Below, piece after piece: positions 44,241 to 52,961 of a DNA stretch of 64,000 nucleotides. Made by a program: the position numbers and the translations under genes. The stretch spans positions 124,001-188,000 of the forward strand of contig NZ_JROM01000055.1 of assembly GCF_000786655.1 (NCBI RefSeq). Reading direction: 5' to 3'. Numbering within the stretch: the first letter of the stretch is position 1; every line of letters begins with the position of its first letter. The DNA comes from Kocuria marina. GTDB lineage: Bacteria; Actinomycetota; Actinomycetes; Actinomycetales; Micrococcaceae. The notes under the pieces were generated by a model. It saw only the letters and a list, made by a program, of their open reading frames with translations, was not told the DNA's origin and made no database searches.

Positions 44241-45001
44241 GCCCGGTGCACCGCGAGCACCCGGAAGAACGCCTGCCGTTGCACGCGCCACTCGTCGGTG
44301 ACGCGTCGGCGTAGTTCGGTCGGAGCGTAGCTGCGCCGGATCGAGAGCAGCCCGTCGAAGCGTGCGAACGTGCGCGCCCGTACGAGTGGGAGCGTGGCCA
44401 CCCAGTACACGAGCCACGCCGCCCGGCTGCGTCGGAGGTCGTTGTGCACGGCCACCCCGCGGGTCAGCCGCTGCGAGTCCGCGAGCAGGCCCGTGAGCTC
44501 ACTGTCGGTGAGATGGTGCAGCACGTGGTTGGAGACCACGGCGTCGAAGCGCTCGCGGCGTGCCACGAGGTTCCCGCTCGCGACCGCCCGGTAGGTGATC
44601 CCCGCGCCGCGGTCGTGGGCCGCGGCCCAGCGGGTGGCCCGTTCGTCCGGGTCGATCCCGGTGATCCGCACGTCCAACCCGTCGCGGGCGGCCCAGCGGG
44701 TGAGGGCCCGGGCGACGTCGCCCCCTCCGCACCCGATGTCCAGCACGGTGCCGGGGCGTCCTTCCCGGGCGGCGGCCCGTAACGCGGGACGGACGTACCG
44801 GCGATAGACGGGCCACCAGGACGCGACGAGCGGGTTGATCACCCCGAACAAGTGGTAGGTGTTGTCCAGGGCCACCGGATCGCAGGCCGGATCGTCCATG
44901 AGCTCCGGTTCGTCCACGCTGCGGTGGCGGAGCAGGGGGTCGAGGCGCCGCAGATCGATGCGCCGCAGCCGGCCGGATCGTCCCGGGCGATCGTCACGCA
45001 C
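44213..45001 (-). CDS. Class I SAM-dependent methyltransferase, partner of type III PKS
   Basis: The product is 262 residues if GTG 45001 is used. The SAM-binding motif is [19 protein letters not shown], followed by [14 protein letters not shown] and [19 protein letters not shown]. An N-terminal [24 protein letters not shown] stretch is typical of the methyltransferases that accompany actinobacterial type III polyketide synthases. The frame remains open to GTG 45049, two bases after the PKS stop (giving 278 residues), so the start is uncertain. It is probably co-transcribed with the PKS and methylates its product or a related phenolic intermediate. It overlaps the convergent nitroreductase gene by 28 bases. 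Confidence 0.78.
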   Translation of the reverse strand: MRDDRPGRSGRLRRIDLRRLDPLLRHRSVDEPELMDDPACDPVALDNTYHLFGVINPLVASWWPVYRRYVRPALRAAAREGRPGTVLDIGCGGGDVARALTRWAARDGLDVRITGIDPDERATRWAAAHDRGAGITYRAVASGNLVARRERFDAVVSNHVLHHLTDSELTGLLADSQRLTRGVAVHNDLRRSRAAWLVYWVATLPLVRARTFARFDGLLSIRRSYAPTELRRRVTDEWRVQRQAFFRVLAVHRAHAEPGRTS

Positions 45002-45051
45002 CCACCGATCGTTGCGCGGCACTCGGTCGGTGCACTTCAGCGGATCCACGC

Positions 45052-46329
45052 TCAGGCCCCGGACGCGGGGCGGACCCGCAGCAGGGCGCTCTCGATGCTC
45101 AGCCCCGGGCCGAACGCGAGCGCCGCCACGGTGCCCGCGTCTCCCGCTCGCAGGAGCCGTTCGAGCACGAACAGGATGGTCGCGCTGCTCATGTTCCCGG
45201 CGTCCGCGAGCACCCCGCGGGACGGGGCCATCTGGTCGTCCGTGAGCGCGAGCCGCCCCTGCACCTTGTCCAGGATGCTGCGTCCACCCGGGTGCACGGC
45301 CCACAGGGGGATCCGGTCCGCGCTCAACCCCGCGCGGCCCAGCAGGGGTGCGAGGGCGTCGGTCACGTGGTCGTCGATGATCCGCGGCACGTAGGTTCCC
45401 AGGATCATCTCGAACCCCTCGTCCCCCACGCTCCACGCGAGCTCGTCCTCGCCCACCGGGGCCAGGGTCGTCTCGAAGTCCACGAGTTCCAGGGTGGGTC
45501 CGGGCACGGCGACGTCGCGCGCGGTCACCACCGCGGCGGCCGCACCGTCCGCGAACAGCGCGTTGCCCATGATGGTGTCGGTGTCGTTACGCACGTGCAG
45601 GTGCAGGGTGCACAGCTCCACGCACACGACGAGCACCACGGCGCCCGGGTCCGCACGGCATGCGGTGTACGCGGCTTGCAGGGCGGGGAACGCGGCGTTG
45701 CAGCCCATGAACCCCAGGTGCATCCGCTTCACGTCCGCGGGCAGCCCCAGATCCTTGGCTACGCGCACGTCCGGTCCCGGCGCGAAGAACCCGGTGCAGG
45801 ACACCGTGATCACGTGGGTCACGTCTGCGAGCTCAACTTCGGGGGCAGCAGCCTCCAGCGCCGCTCGGGCGGCGGTCACGAACATCCGTTTGGCGTGCTC
45901 GGTGTAGAGCTGGTTGCGCGCGTGCGTTCCCGGCGAGCGCAGGTGTCGGGTCGCGGGGTCCACGAACGGCGAGGCCGAGGCGTCGTCCCCCGCGCGTTCC
46001 GCACCATCGCGACCCGGTGCGTGCGGTGAGGTGGTGCCATCGTCAGCGCGGCCGTTTGAGGCTTCGTTAGGACCCCGGGCTCCCGCGGCCTCGCCCCCGG
46101 AACCGGTTGCCGCGGCGTCGCCCCCGTCAACGGTCCCCGATGCCGCAACGCCCAGCTCGGGCAGGACCGTGTGGCGCGTGGACACCCCGGCGCCCGCGAA
46201 CGCGGAACGTACCACGCGCGTCCCGAGCCTGGTCATCCCAGGCTGCTCGGCGAACAGCCGGGACACGTCCTCCTGCCGGATCACGGTGTCGGGGACGGCG
46301 GTCTCGATCGACAGCAGGCGTACGGTCAT
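45052..46329 (-). CDS. Type III polyketide synthase (chalcone/stilbene synthase family)
   Basis: The 425-residue enzyme shows the catalytic triad of the family: Cys210 in HLGFMGCNAAFPAL, His346 in AVHPGGRS and Asn379 in GNMSSATILFVLE. These condense a starter acyl-CoA with malonyl units to aromatic or pyrone products. The length exceeds the usual 350-400 because residues about 62-119 are a Gly/Ala/Asp low-complexity insertion between strands before PFVDPATRHL. ATG 46329 is five bases after TACCAT. It forms a small operon with the methyltransferase. The product cannot be predicted from sequence. Confidence 0.92.
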   Translation of the reverse strand: MTVRLLSIETAVPDTVIRQEDVSRLFAEQPGMTRLGTRVVRSAFAGAGVSTRHTVLPELGVAASGTVDGGDAAATGSGGEAAGARGPNEASNGRADDGTTSPHAPGRDGAERAGDDASASPFVDPATRHLRSPGTHARNQLYTEHAKRMFVTAARAALEAAAPEVELADVTHVITVSCTGFFAPGPDVRVAKDLGLPADVKRMHLGFMGCNAAFPALQAAYTACRADPGAVVLVVCVELCTLHLHVRNDTDTIMGNALFADGAAAAVVTARDVAVPGPTLELVDFETTLAPVGEDELAWSVGDEGFEMILGTYVPRIIDDHVTDALAPLLGRAGLSADRIPLWAVHPGGRSILDKVQGRLALTDDQMAPSRGVLADAGNMSSATILFVLERLLRAGDAGTVAALAFGPGLSIESALLRVRPASGA

Positions 46330-46468
46330 ACCCCATGGTAGGCGCGCGGGCCCCCGCCCGGACGAGGCGCCCCTTGCCGGGCGCGGTCCCTCCTGCACGA
46401 GGTCCCCGAGATGCGCAACGGCCGCCCGATCCGCGGGGATCGAACGGCCGTCGGACGGGCGGGTCGGA

Positions 46469-46954
46469 TCAGAGATCCACGACCTTGTTCTCTCCGTCCA
46501 CGGTCTCGCCCTTGACCTTGGACTTGATCAGGTTGGCCACCTGGGTCACCTTGCTGTTGCCGGGGCTGTCCCAGTACTCGGCGCTGTGGCCGTCGATCTC
46601 GATGAGGATGTTATTGGGGTTCTCCGGGCCGCCCTCGAGCCACGAACCGGTAAAGCTGCTCCACAGTTCCTTGAGCTTGGCCTCGTCGTTGACGATGCGC
46701 GCGGTACCGCATACGGAGACCCACGAGCCGGAACCGGAGTACGCCACGTTCACCTCGGGGCGCTGCTGCAGGGCCTGCGCCTGCTCGGAGTCGCGCTCCG
46801 CGATGAACCGCACGGTGCCGTCGAATTCGACCTCCTGCGTAGCCATGGGCTTGGACACCAGGTGACCGTCCCCGTCCACGTGGGTGAGCATGGCGATGCG
46901 GGTGCCCTTGATGATGTCCCGCACCTTCTGGATGTCGTCGGTGTTCTCCGCCAT
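46469..46954 (-). CDS. Pyridoxamine-phosphate-oxidase-like general stress protein
   Basis: The 161-residue protein starts at ATG 46954 behind AAAGGAAG. It has the split-barrel flavin-binding fold: IAMLTHVDGDGHLVSKPMATQ, VRFIAERDSEQAQAL, then WVSVCGTARIVNDEAKLKELWSSFTGSWLEGGPENPN. This last stretch matches the general stress protein 26 group. It may bind FMN or F420 and reduce a stress-related substrate. The C-terminus is a Lys-rich tail KSKVKGETVDGENKV. It is probably monocistronic. Confidence 0.85.
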   Translation of the reverse strand: MAENTDDIQKVRDIIKGTRIAMLTHVDGDGHLVSKPMATQEVEFDGTVRFIAERDSEQAQALQQRPEVNVAYSGSGSWVSVCGTARIVNDEAKLKELWSSFTGSWLEGGPENPNNILIEIDGHSAEYWDSPGNSKVTQVANLIKSKVKGETVDGENKVVDL

Positions 46955-47176
46955 GGCACTTCCTTTCGTCGAGGCTGTGATTGCCCACCGCACCGTGGGG
47001 TCTCCCACCGCGATGTGGCGTCGATCATCAGTCTATTTACTAGTGACGGTGCGCACGAGAGAGTTGGCCGGAAGCGGAATTCACGCCGTCGTGAGCGGTA
47101 CGGCCCCGCACGATCCGGCCGCGGGCGGCATGATGTCGGACGACACGGACACAGACATCTGGACAGGGAGGGACAC

Positions 47177-47812
47177 ATGACGCGATCGCACGAGGACACC
47201 GTGCGTGTGCTGCTGGAGCGCCACGGCACCACGTACGCGCAGGATGCCGGCATCGAGCTGCGGGACACACCCGCTCCCCTGTTCCAGCTGCTGGTGCTGG
47301 CCAATCTGTTGTCCGCGCGCATCGGGGCCAAGGTGGCGGTCGCCTCCGCGCGCGAGCTGTTCGCGGCCGGGTACCGCACCCCGGAACGGATGCGCGCGGC
47401 GTCGTGGCGGCAACGGATCCAGGCCTTGGGTCGCGGCGGCTACAAACGTTACGACGAGCGCACCTCCACGATGCTCGGCGACGGCGCCGCCCTCCTGCTC
47501 GACGAGTACGGCGGGGATCTGCGCCGCTTGCGTGAGCGCGCGGACGGTACCGACGACGTCCTCGAGGCGCTCCAGCGGTTCCCGGGGATCGGCCCCGCGG
47601 GTGCCGCGATTTTCGCCCGGGAGGTACAGGGTGTCTGGCCCGGCCTCGCACCGTTCTTCGACGGCAAGGCCCTGGACGGCGCCCGGCGGATCGGCCTGTC
47701 CGACGACGCCCACGACCTCGCGGGCCTCGTCCCGCCCGAAAAACTCCCCGTCCTTGCCGCGGCCCTGGTCCGGGTCGCGCTGGACCGCACCAAGGGTGAC
47801 CCGCTGGAGTAA
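47177..47812 (+). CDS. HhH-GPD superfamily protein (endonuclease III-like)
   Basis: ATG 47177 gives 211 residues; AGGGAGGG lies a few bases upstream. The helix-hairpin-helix glycosylase core is seen in QLLVLANLLSARIGAKVAVASARELF, GGYKRYDERTSTMLGDGA and the hairpin FPGIGPAGAAIFAREVQ. The catalytic lysine position of endonuclease III is not clearly present (the loop here is GIGPAGAAIF), and the C-terminal cysteines that hold an Fe-S cluster are absent. It may be a DNA-binding relative rather than an active lyase. The window also encodes Mug and UdgB, so base excision repair is already covered. Confidence 0.75.
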   Translation: MTRSHEDTVRVLLERHGTTYAQDAGIELRDTPAPLFQLLVLANLLSARIGAKVAVASARELFAAGYRTPERMRAASWRQRIQALGRGGYKRYDERTSTMLGDGAALLLDEYGGDLRRLRERADGTDDVLEALQRFPGIGPAGAAIFAREVQGVWPGLAPFFDGKALDGARRIGLSDDAHDLAGLVPPEKLPVLAAALVRVALDRTKGDPLE

Positions 47813-48134
47813 CGGACCGGGCGCGGGCCCCCGGGGCCGGGTTCCGTGGCCGACGCCGGGTTAATACACCGGGCGCAATCCGTGGTCCCGAGTTAACACC
47901 TCGGTCATCGGGGTGCTCCACGGCCGTCATGTCCCACCGCGACCATGGGTTCGGCCCGCTCGCCGGCCACCACCCCGCGACCGGCAGGGCCATCTCCGTA
48001 CGACCATCCGTGAGAGGCTCTGGATGCGCATCCGCACGACCCCCCTGACCGACCGTCTCGCAACGGATCCCCTCCGCTGGGGCCGGCCCAGTACCCTGCT
48101 GACGGCACCCCGCGAACGGGAGGACACTGCCGGA
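47813..48134 (+). promoter_or_regulatory. Intergenic region with two similar dyads before the glycerophosphodiesterase gene
   Basis: No gene is supported in these 322 bases. Two similar elements are seen: CCGGGTTAATACACCGGG (47856-47873) and CCGAGTTAACACCTCGG (47888-47904), the second with perfect CCGAG/CTCGG arms. They could be operators. The frame of the downstream gene is open through most of the interval, but has no ribosome site until GGGAGG about 12 bases before ATG 48135. Confidence 0.3.
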
Positions 48135-48938
48135 ATGACCACCCCGCCGGCCCACCTGTTGATCGGGCACCGCGGAGCCGCGGGGGTCGCACCCGAGAAC
48201 ACCGTGGCGGCGTTCGAGGTGGCCCGTTCATCGGGCGCGCAGTACTTCGAGCTGGACGTCCAGCTCTCGGCGGACGGTGTCCCCTTCGCGTTCCACGACC
48301 CGACCCCCGCGCGCACCACCAATGCTGCCGAGGTATTCCCGGGCCGGGAGAACGACCCGGTCACGTTGTTCACGTGGGCGGAACTGCAGCAACTGGACGC
48401 CGGTTCCTCGTTCTCGGACGCATTCCGGGGCGAGCGTATTCCGCATCTCGACGACGCCGTGCGGGTCGCGGGCGACGCGATCGGCGTATTCATCGAGATC
48501 AAGTCGCCGGCCACGTCCCCCGGCATCGAAGACGTGGTCGCACAGCGCCTGCGGACGGATCCCCGGTGGCAGCGTTTGCTGCGCGACGGGCGGATCGAGG
48601 TCCTGGGTTTCGATGCCGCATCCAATCAGCGTTTCGCGGCACTGGCCCCGGAGGTCCCCCTGCAGCAACTCGTGTACAGGGTTCCCGATGCGGAGGCACT
48701 CGAGCGGATCTCGACCTACGCGGGCCAGGTGGGGACCAATCACCGCTGGCTCAACGCGGCCGCGGTGGACCGGGTCCGCGCGGCGGGGCTGGGCATGAGC
48801 GTGTACACGGTGAACGCCGAGCGCAACTTCAACCGCATGGTGGCCCTGGGAGTGGATCGGATCACGACCGACTTCCCCGTGGAGTTCTCCCGGAAACACC
48901 TCACGGCCGTGGACCACGACGCCGTCACGGTGCAGTAG
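48135..48938 (+). CDS. Glycerophosphodiester phosphodiesterase
   Basis: The 267-residue protein has the GDPD signature GHRGAAGVAPENTVAAFEVARSSG (given in part), ELDVQLSADGVPFAFHDP with the metal-binding residues, and late VYTVNAERNFNRMVALGVDRITTDFP. It hydrolyses glycerophosphodiesters to glycerol-3-phosphate and an alcohol. No signal peptide is present, so it is probably cytoplasmic. ATG 48135 is chosen because the N-terminal GHRG motif begins 11 residues later, as in relatives; a longer frame exists to 47913. Confidence 0.9.
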   Translation: MTTPPAHLLIGHRGAAGVAPENTVAAFEVARSSGAQYFELDVQLSADGVPFAFHDPTPARTTNAAEVFPGRENDPVTLFTWAELQQLDAGSSFSDAFRGERIPHLDDAVRVAGDAIGVFIEIKSPATSPGIEDVVAQRLRTDPRWQRLLRDGRIEVLGFDAASNQRFAALAPEVPLQQLVYRVPDAEALERISTYAGQVGTNHRWLNAAAVDRVRAAGLGMSVYTVNAERNFNRMVALGVDRITTDFPVEFSRKHLTAVDHDAVTVQ

Positions 48939-48999
48939 CGCCGTCGATCGCCTGGCCGCAACCGGGCCGCCGCGCTGCCCCGCCACCCGGGAGCCGGTG

Positions 49000-49103
49000 A
49001 ATTCCTAGTGGAGCAAAAGCACCCCGGACCGCCCACAAGCTGCTTTTACTGAGTTAACGCAGCCCGGGCCGGGCAGAACCTGCTTTTGCTGAGTTAAGGC
49101 AGC
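49000..49103. repeat. Intergenic repeat block, copy 1 (AGTGGAGCAAAAGCA plus two CTGCTTTTRCTGAGTTAAS units)
   Basis: AGTGGAGCAAAAGCA at 49007-49021 is followed by two units that share CTGCTTTT-R-CTGAGTTAA-S-GCAGC (49040-49063 and 49080-49103, 22 of 24 bases equal). AGCAAAAGCA is the inverse complement of TGCTTTTGCT, so the block can fold into hairpins. It lies between convergent genes (glycerophosphodiesterase and GNAT) and could end both transcripts. It recurs at 49859-49918. Confidence 0.65.
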
Positions 49104-49109
49104 ACGTGC

Positions 49110-49736
49110 TCAGGTACGGGTGGGTTCCTTCGCATGGTTCGCCACCGGGCTCATGGTGAGGCGGGGACCGTCGGGGCTCATGGTCAGGCGGGGACCGTCG
49201 GGGCGCGGATCCGTTCGGAGCCGACCATAGGTGTTCACGTCCACCCGCTCGCCCGCGACCAGGAACTTGCCCCGCTCGGTCCCCTCCCGGACGAAACCGG
49301 CTGCCCGGGCCACCGCCCCCGACGCGGGGTTGTTGACCCGATGACCCAGCTCGAGGCGTTCCAGTCCGGCGTGGTCCAAGGCCCAATCCGCCACCGTGAC
49401 GGCAGCTCGGGTGGTCCACCCGCGGCCGCGGGCCGCCTTCGTCATCCAGTACGAGAACCACCCGTTGCCGTTCTGCTCATCCACGGCAATGCACACGAGG
49501 CCCACGAGCCCGTCCTCGTGGCACACGGCCCACGCGATCACGGTGCCGTCCGGGTTGGTGAGCCGACGGACGTATTCCTCCGCCTCCTCCATCGTCCTCA
49601 CCGTGCCCTGCCGGGACATGGCAGGGTCGGAGCGGAACGCGGAGAGGACGGCCGCGGCGTCGTCGGCTCGTAGTGGCCGCAGCACGGGCGGTGCGACGTC
49701 GTCGGGGGACGGTGGCCCGCCCGGCACGTGAGTCAT
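49110..49736 (-). CDS. GNAT-family N-acetyltransferase (RimJ/RimL-like)
   Basis: From ATG 49736 (AAGGA upstream) the protein has 208 residues. It shows the RimJ/RimL-type core: LRPLRADDAAAVLSAF, SYWMTKAARGRGWTTRAAVTVADWAL (acetyl-CoA loop RGRGWT), and NPASGAVARAAGFVREG. It resembles acetyltransferases acting on ribosomal proteins or small molecules. Its last 20 residues contain PDGPRLTMS twice, from a 27-base tandem duplication. It sits between two copies of the dispersed AGCAAAAGCA repeat. Confidence 0.85.
   Translation of the reverse strand: MTHVPGGPPSPDDVAPPVLRPLRADDAAAVLSAFRSDPAMSRQGTVRTMEEAEEYVRRLTNPDGTVIAWAVCHEDGLVGLVCIAVDEQNGNGWFSYWMTKAARGRGWTTRAAVTVADWALDHAGLERLELGHRVNNPASGAVARAAGFVREGTERGKFLVAGERVDVNTYGRLRTDPRPDGPRLTMSPDGPRLTMSPVANHAKEPTRT
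49148..49201 (-). repeat. 27-base tandem duplication in the GNAT C-terminus
   Basis: Units 49148-49174 and 49175-49201 differ at one of 27 bases. The duplication is in frame and adds nine residues. Confidence 0.8.
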
Positions 49737-49858
49737 GTCGAGTCCTTCCGGTGCGGCGGGCGATGAGGATCGGAGTACTTGGGCGCTCGGATGCGTGCCT
49801 TCGGCATGCCCAGCGCCTCGGCCGTGATGGGCGACTGTCCGCGCCTCGGCCGTGGCAA

Positions 49859-49918
49859 TTCTCAGTGGAGCAAAAGCAGCCCGACCCACCCTGAAACGAC
49901 ATTTACTCAGGTGAAGCA
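49859..49918. repeat. Intergenic repeat block, copy 2
   Basis: AATTCTCAGTGGAGCAAAAGCA (49858-49878 region) matches copy 1 at 49000-49021, with 15 identical bases AGTGGAGCAAAAGCA (49864-49878). About 40 bases later, ATTTACTCAGGTGAAGCA resembles the copy 1 motif TTTTACTGAGTTAACGCA. It lies between the GNAT gene and the disulfide reductase gene. Confidence 0.55.
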
Positions 49919-49992
49919 CGGAGGTCGGCGCACCGTCAGGCATCGCGCGGAGTGGTGGGGCGGGGCCGACGCCCACCGAGGCGGCTCCGGTT

Positions 49993-51423
49993 TCAGCCCG
50001 CGGCGGGGCGGCGCATGTCTTCGGGAAGTTCCTCGAGCAGCCGCAACCACAGTTCCGAGACCGTGGGATAGCTGGGCACCGCGTGGCGCAGCACGTGCAC
50101 CGGTACCTTCCCCGTGATCGCGGTCGTGGCCGCGTGCAGTTGCTCGCCGGCATCCGGGCCCGCGAACGTGGCGCCCACGAGGCACCGGGTCTCCCGGTCC
50201 ACGACGATCTTGGCCTTTCCGGGGACGGTGTCACGCAGCAGCGCCGCGCCGGCCGCACCGTTGTAGGGCACCTCCGCGGTGACGACGTCGATCCCCCGGT
50301 CCCGCGCGGAGTCTTCCGTCAGTCCCGTCTGCGCGACCTGCGGTTGCGTGAACACGACCTGGGGCACGGGCGGATTCTCCACCTCGTACGGCGCGGGCGC
50401 CCCCGTGGCCGCCGCCTTGATCCGGGCCCCGATGACCCGGGCGCGGTACTTGCCCCAGTGGGTCAGGGGCACATCGCCGCTGGCATCGCCCACGGCGTGC
50501 AGCCATGCGGGGAGCTTCTCATGCAGGACGTCGTCCGCGCTCAGCCCGACCGCGTCGAGTCCCACGTCCCGCAACCGCGGGGTACGGCCCGTGGCCACGA
50601 GCACCTCGGCCACGTCGACGGTCCCGGCGGAGGTCTCCAGGTGGACCGGCCCGCCGTGGACCCGGCCCAGCCCCGTGTCCACGGCATCGCTGCGGGTGCA
50701 CTTGGTGACGGATGCGTCGAGCACCACTTCCACGCCGCTGGCGCGCAACCCGTCCAGGACGGTGTCCCCCGCGAACGGTTCGTTGCCGGACAGTAAGCCC
50801 GAGCCCCGCACGAGCAGAGTCACTCGGGATCCCAGGGCGTTGAACCACACCGCGGCCTCACATGCCACGACTCCCCCGCCCACGATCGCGATGCTCTCCG
50901 GCGTCTCGACCACGCCGGTCGCGTCCGCGGACGTCCACGGGTGCGCCCCGTCGAACTCGGAGGGGATGCTCGGCTCGCTGCCGGTCGCGAGGAGCACGGC
51001 GTGCCGCGCGGTGAGGGTGCGCGCGGCGTCGTCATCGGATTCGATGCGCACGGAGCGTTCGCCCACGAGGCGGGCGTGGCCGCGCACCACGCGGATGCCC
51101 GCGGACTCGGCCCACTCGACCTGGGACGAGTCGTCGTAGTCGGAGACGAACGAGTCGCGCCGCGAGAGCATCCCGTCCCGGTCGAGCCGCGTGGGGACGA
51201 TGCCGCCGAGGTCCTCGGTCAGGCCCGCTACGTCCACCGGACGCAACAACGCCTTGCTGGGCATGCACGCGTAGTACGAGCACTCCCCGCCCAGCAGGTG
51301 ACCCTCCACGATGACCGCCGTGAGGTCCGTGCCCTCGATCGCGTACTGCGCGGCGTTCTCTCCCACCGCGCCGCCACCGATCACGATCACGTCCACCGAC
51401 TCCTGCGCTTCTGACTCCGTCAT
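49993..51423 (-). CDS. FAD-dependent pyridine-nucleotide disulfide oxidoreductase (mycothione reductase/lipoamide dehydrogenase type)
   Basis: From ATG 51423 the enzyme has 476 residues. The N-terminal FAD loop is IVIGGGAVGENAAQYA, the redox-active pair is in GGECSYYACMPSKALLRP (two Cys five apart), the second nucleotide loop is AIVGGGVVACEAAVWF, and the C-terminal His of the active site is in LRHAVPSYPTVSELW. The pattern fits mycothione reductase, dihydrolipoamide dehydrogenase or mercuric reductase relatives; the redox motif differs from classic CxxxxC examples only in flanking residues. In this mycothiol-producing lineage a role in thiol redox is likely but not proven. Confidence 0.88.
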   Translation of the reverse strand: MTESEAQESVDVIVIGGGAVGENAAQYAIEGTDLTAVIVEGHLLGGECSYYACMPSKALLRPVDVAGLTEDLGGIVPTRLDRDGMLSRRDSFVSDYDDSSQVEWAESAGIRVVRGHARLVGERSVRIESDDDAARTLTARHAVLLATGSEPSIPSEFDGAHPWTSADATGVVETPESIAIVGGGVVACEAAVWFNALGSRVTLLVRGSGLLSGNEPFAGDTVLDGLRASGVEVVLDASVTKCTRSDAVDTGLGRVHGGPVHLETSAGTVDVAEVLVATGRTPRLRDVGLDAVGLSADDVLHEKLPAWLHAVGDASGDVPLTHWGKYRARVIGARIKAAATGAPAPYEVENPPVPQVVFTQPQVAQTGLTEDSARDRGIDVVTAEVPYNGAAGAALLRDTVPGKAKIVVDRETRCLVGATFAGPDAGEQLHAATTAITGKVPVHVLRHAVPSYPTVSELWLRLLEELPEDMRRPAAG

Positions 51424-51614
51424 GTCCTCACAGTAGCGGTTGGCGTACGGACTGTCGGCCCGGGGGCACCCCGCGCTCGGTGCGGAACCGGCCTCCCACT
51501 TGGTCATACTCCCGATTGTGACCCGCGCCATGTGTACCGTGGAAGGGCCACCTCCGTTGCACGGTCGGCATCACGACCCTCGCCGGCCCAGCGGACCGAC
51601 GATGAGGAGATGCC

Positions 51615-52304
51615 ATGAACGCGAGCGCAGTGACACCCCCGACCACCGACGAGCCCGCCACCACCCATCGCCCCTTCCGAGCCCGCAGCGGACTGGCCTT
51701 CCTGGGGCTCGCGGGCATGCTGACACTGGCCGCGTGCGGCGAGGGCAATGACGCCACCACCGCCGACCCGACGGGTGGGCAGGGGGCCGCCACGGCGGCG
51801 TCGAGCCCGGATCCCCTGGCCTCCGCCACGGTGCGTAATGCCGAGGGAACGGAGGTCGGCACCGCGCAGTTCACCGAGGCCGATCAGGATGCGATGCGGG
51901 TTTCGGTCGAGTTCTCCGGTCTGGAACCGGGGTACTACGGCCTGCACGTGCACGGCAACGGCGTGTGCGAGGCGGAGAGTTCCGCGCCGGACGATCCCTC
52001 CGAAACGGGCGCGTTCCTGTCCGCCGGCGGGCACCTGGGTGGCGACGACGCTCGCCACCCAGATCATGCGGGTGACCTTCCCGCGCTGCTCGTGACGGAA
52101 TCCGGACGGGCGGCCATGACGTTCGAGACGGACCGGCTCACGGCTGAGAACCTGCGGGACGACAACGGCTCCGCACTGATGATCCACTCCGGCCCGGACA
52201 ACTACGCGAACATCCCCGAGCGCTACGCCCCGGAGGGACCGGACGAGGACACCCGCTCCACGGGTGACGCCGGCAGCCGCCTGGCGTGCGGTGTGATCGA
52301 GTAA
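51615..52304 (+). CDS. sodC: Cu/Zn superoxide dismutase, lipoprotein form
   Basis: The 229-residue protein has a lipoprotein signal ending in LTLAAC (lipid Cys near residue 41) and a linker. The SOD core shows the copper ligands HVHGNGVCE, GGHLGG, HPDHAGDLPALL, and the late IHSGPDNYAN histidine; the disulfide cysteines are CEAES and the final LACGVIE. It removes superoxide outside the membrane. ATG 51615 follows GAGGAG. The C-terminal extra turn (RYAPEGPDEDTRS) is typical of actinobacterial SodC. It converges on the membrane-protein gene at 52315. Confidence 0.92.
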   Translation: MNASAVTPPTTDEPATTHRPFRARSGLAFLGLAGMLTLAACGEGNDATTADPTGGQGAATAASSPDPLASATVRNAEGTEVGTAQFTEADQDAMRVSVEFSGLEPGYYGLHVHGNGVCEAESSAPDDPSETGAFLSAGGHLGGDDARHPDHAGDLPALLVTESGRAAMTFETDRLTAENLRDDNGSALMIHSGPDNYANIPERYAPEGPDEDTRSTGDAGSRLACGVIE

Positions 52305-52314
52305 CCCGTCCTCG

Positions 52315-52899
52315 TCACACGGGCGTTCGACGCCCCGCCCGGGTGAGCGCCAGGACGACCACGACGATCAGCGCGGACGTTGTGCCCGCGATCATGTCGG
52401 TCATGGTGTCCAGGTTGTTCACCTGGGCGTTGCTGTCCGAGACCAGATCCGTGACGAACTCGGCGACCTCCCACAGGAACGCAATGAAGGCGCTGAACGA
52501 CACGATCGCGAGCCCCCACAGCCACGTGGGCAGGGCGAAACCATGCCGCCGGGACAGGATGCGCCATGCGTGATCGGCGCCCAGCGCGATCAGGATTCCC
52601 GAGAAGAAGTGGACCACGGTGTCCCACGGCGTCCACACACCGTAGACGTGCAAGTACGTTCCCAGGAACGCCCCGCCGAACAACAGCACCGCGTACAGCA
52701 GTTGCAGGGTCACGGGGATGGTGGCGCGCGCGATCGGCTCCAGGGCGAGCGGGACGAGCGCCGCGAGGACGAGTGCGGACAGCAAGAACACGGCCGGGCC
52801 GTTCTCCCGGGCGATCTCGAAGATCAGCGTCCCCACGAGGAGCATCTCCAGCACGATCAAGGGGGCATGGCGGCGCAGTCTCGTGTCGTGGGGGATCAT
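52315..52899 (-). CDS. DUF2238-like membrane protein
   Basis: From ATG 52899 the protein has 194 residues and about six membrane helices, with GTYLHVYGVWTPWDTVVHFFSGILIALGADHAWRIL and LWEVAEFVTDLVSDSNAQVNNLDTMTDMIAGTTSAL. The HVYG...WD...HFFSG and WE..EF....D..N..DT..DM patterns are those of DUF2238 (YjdF-like) proteins. The ATG stands seven bases after TAGGGT (52907-52912, minus strand), so a leaderless start is likely; GGAGG is too close to act. The function is unknown. Confidence 0.75.
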   Translation of the reverse strand: MIPHDTRLRRHAPLIVLEMLLVGTLIFEIARENGPAVFLLSALVLAALVPLALEPIARATIPVTLQLLYAVLLFGGAFLGTYLHVYGVWTPWDTVVHFFSGILIALGADHAWRILSRRHGFALPTWLWGLAIVSFSAFIAFLWEVAEFVTDLVSDSNAQVNNLDTMTDMIAGTTSALIVVVVLALTRAGRRTPV

Positions 52900-52961
52900 G
52901 CCTCCGACCCTACGCACGGGCCCTGACACAGTGGGTTGGGACGCGACGGCGTTGAGGAGGC

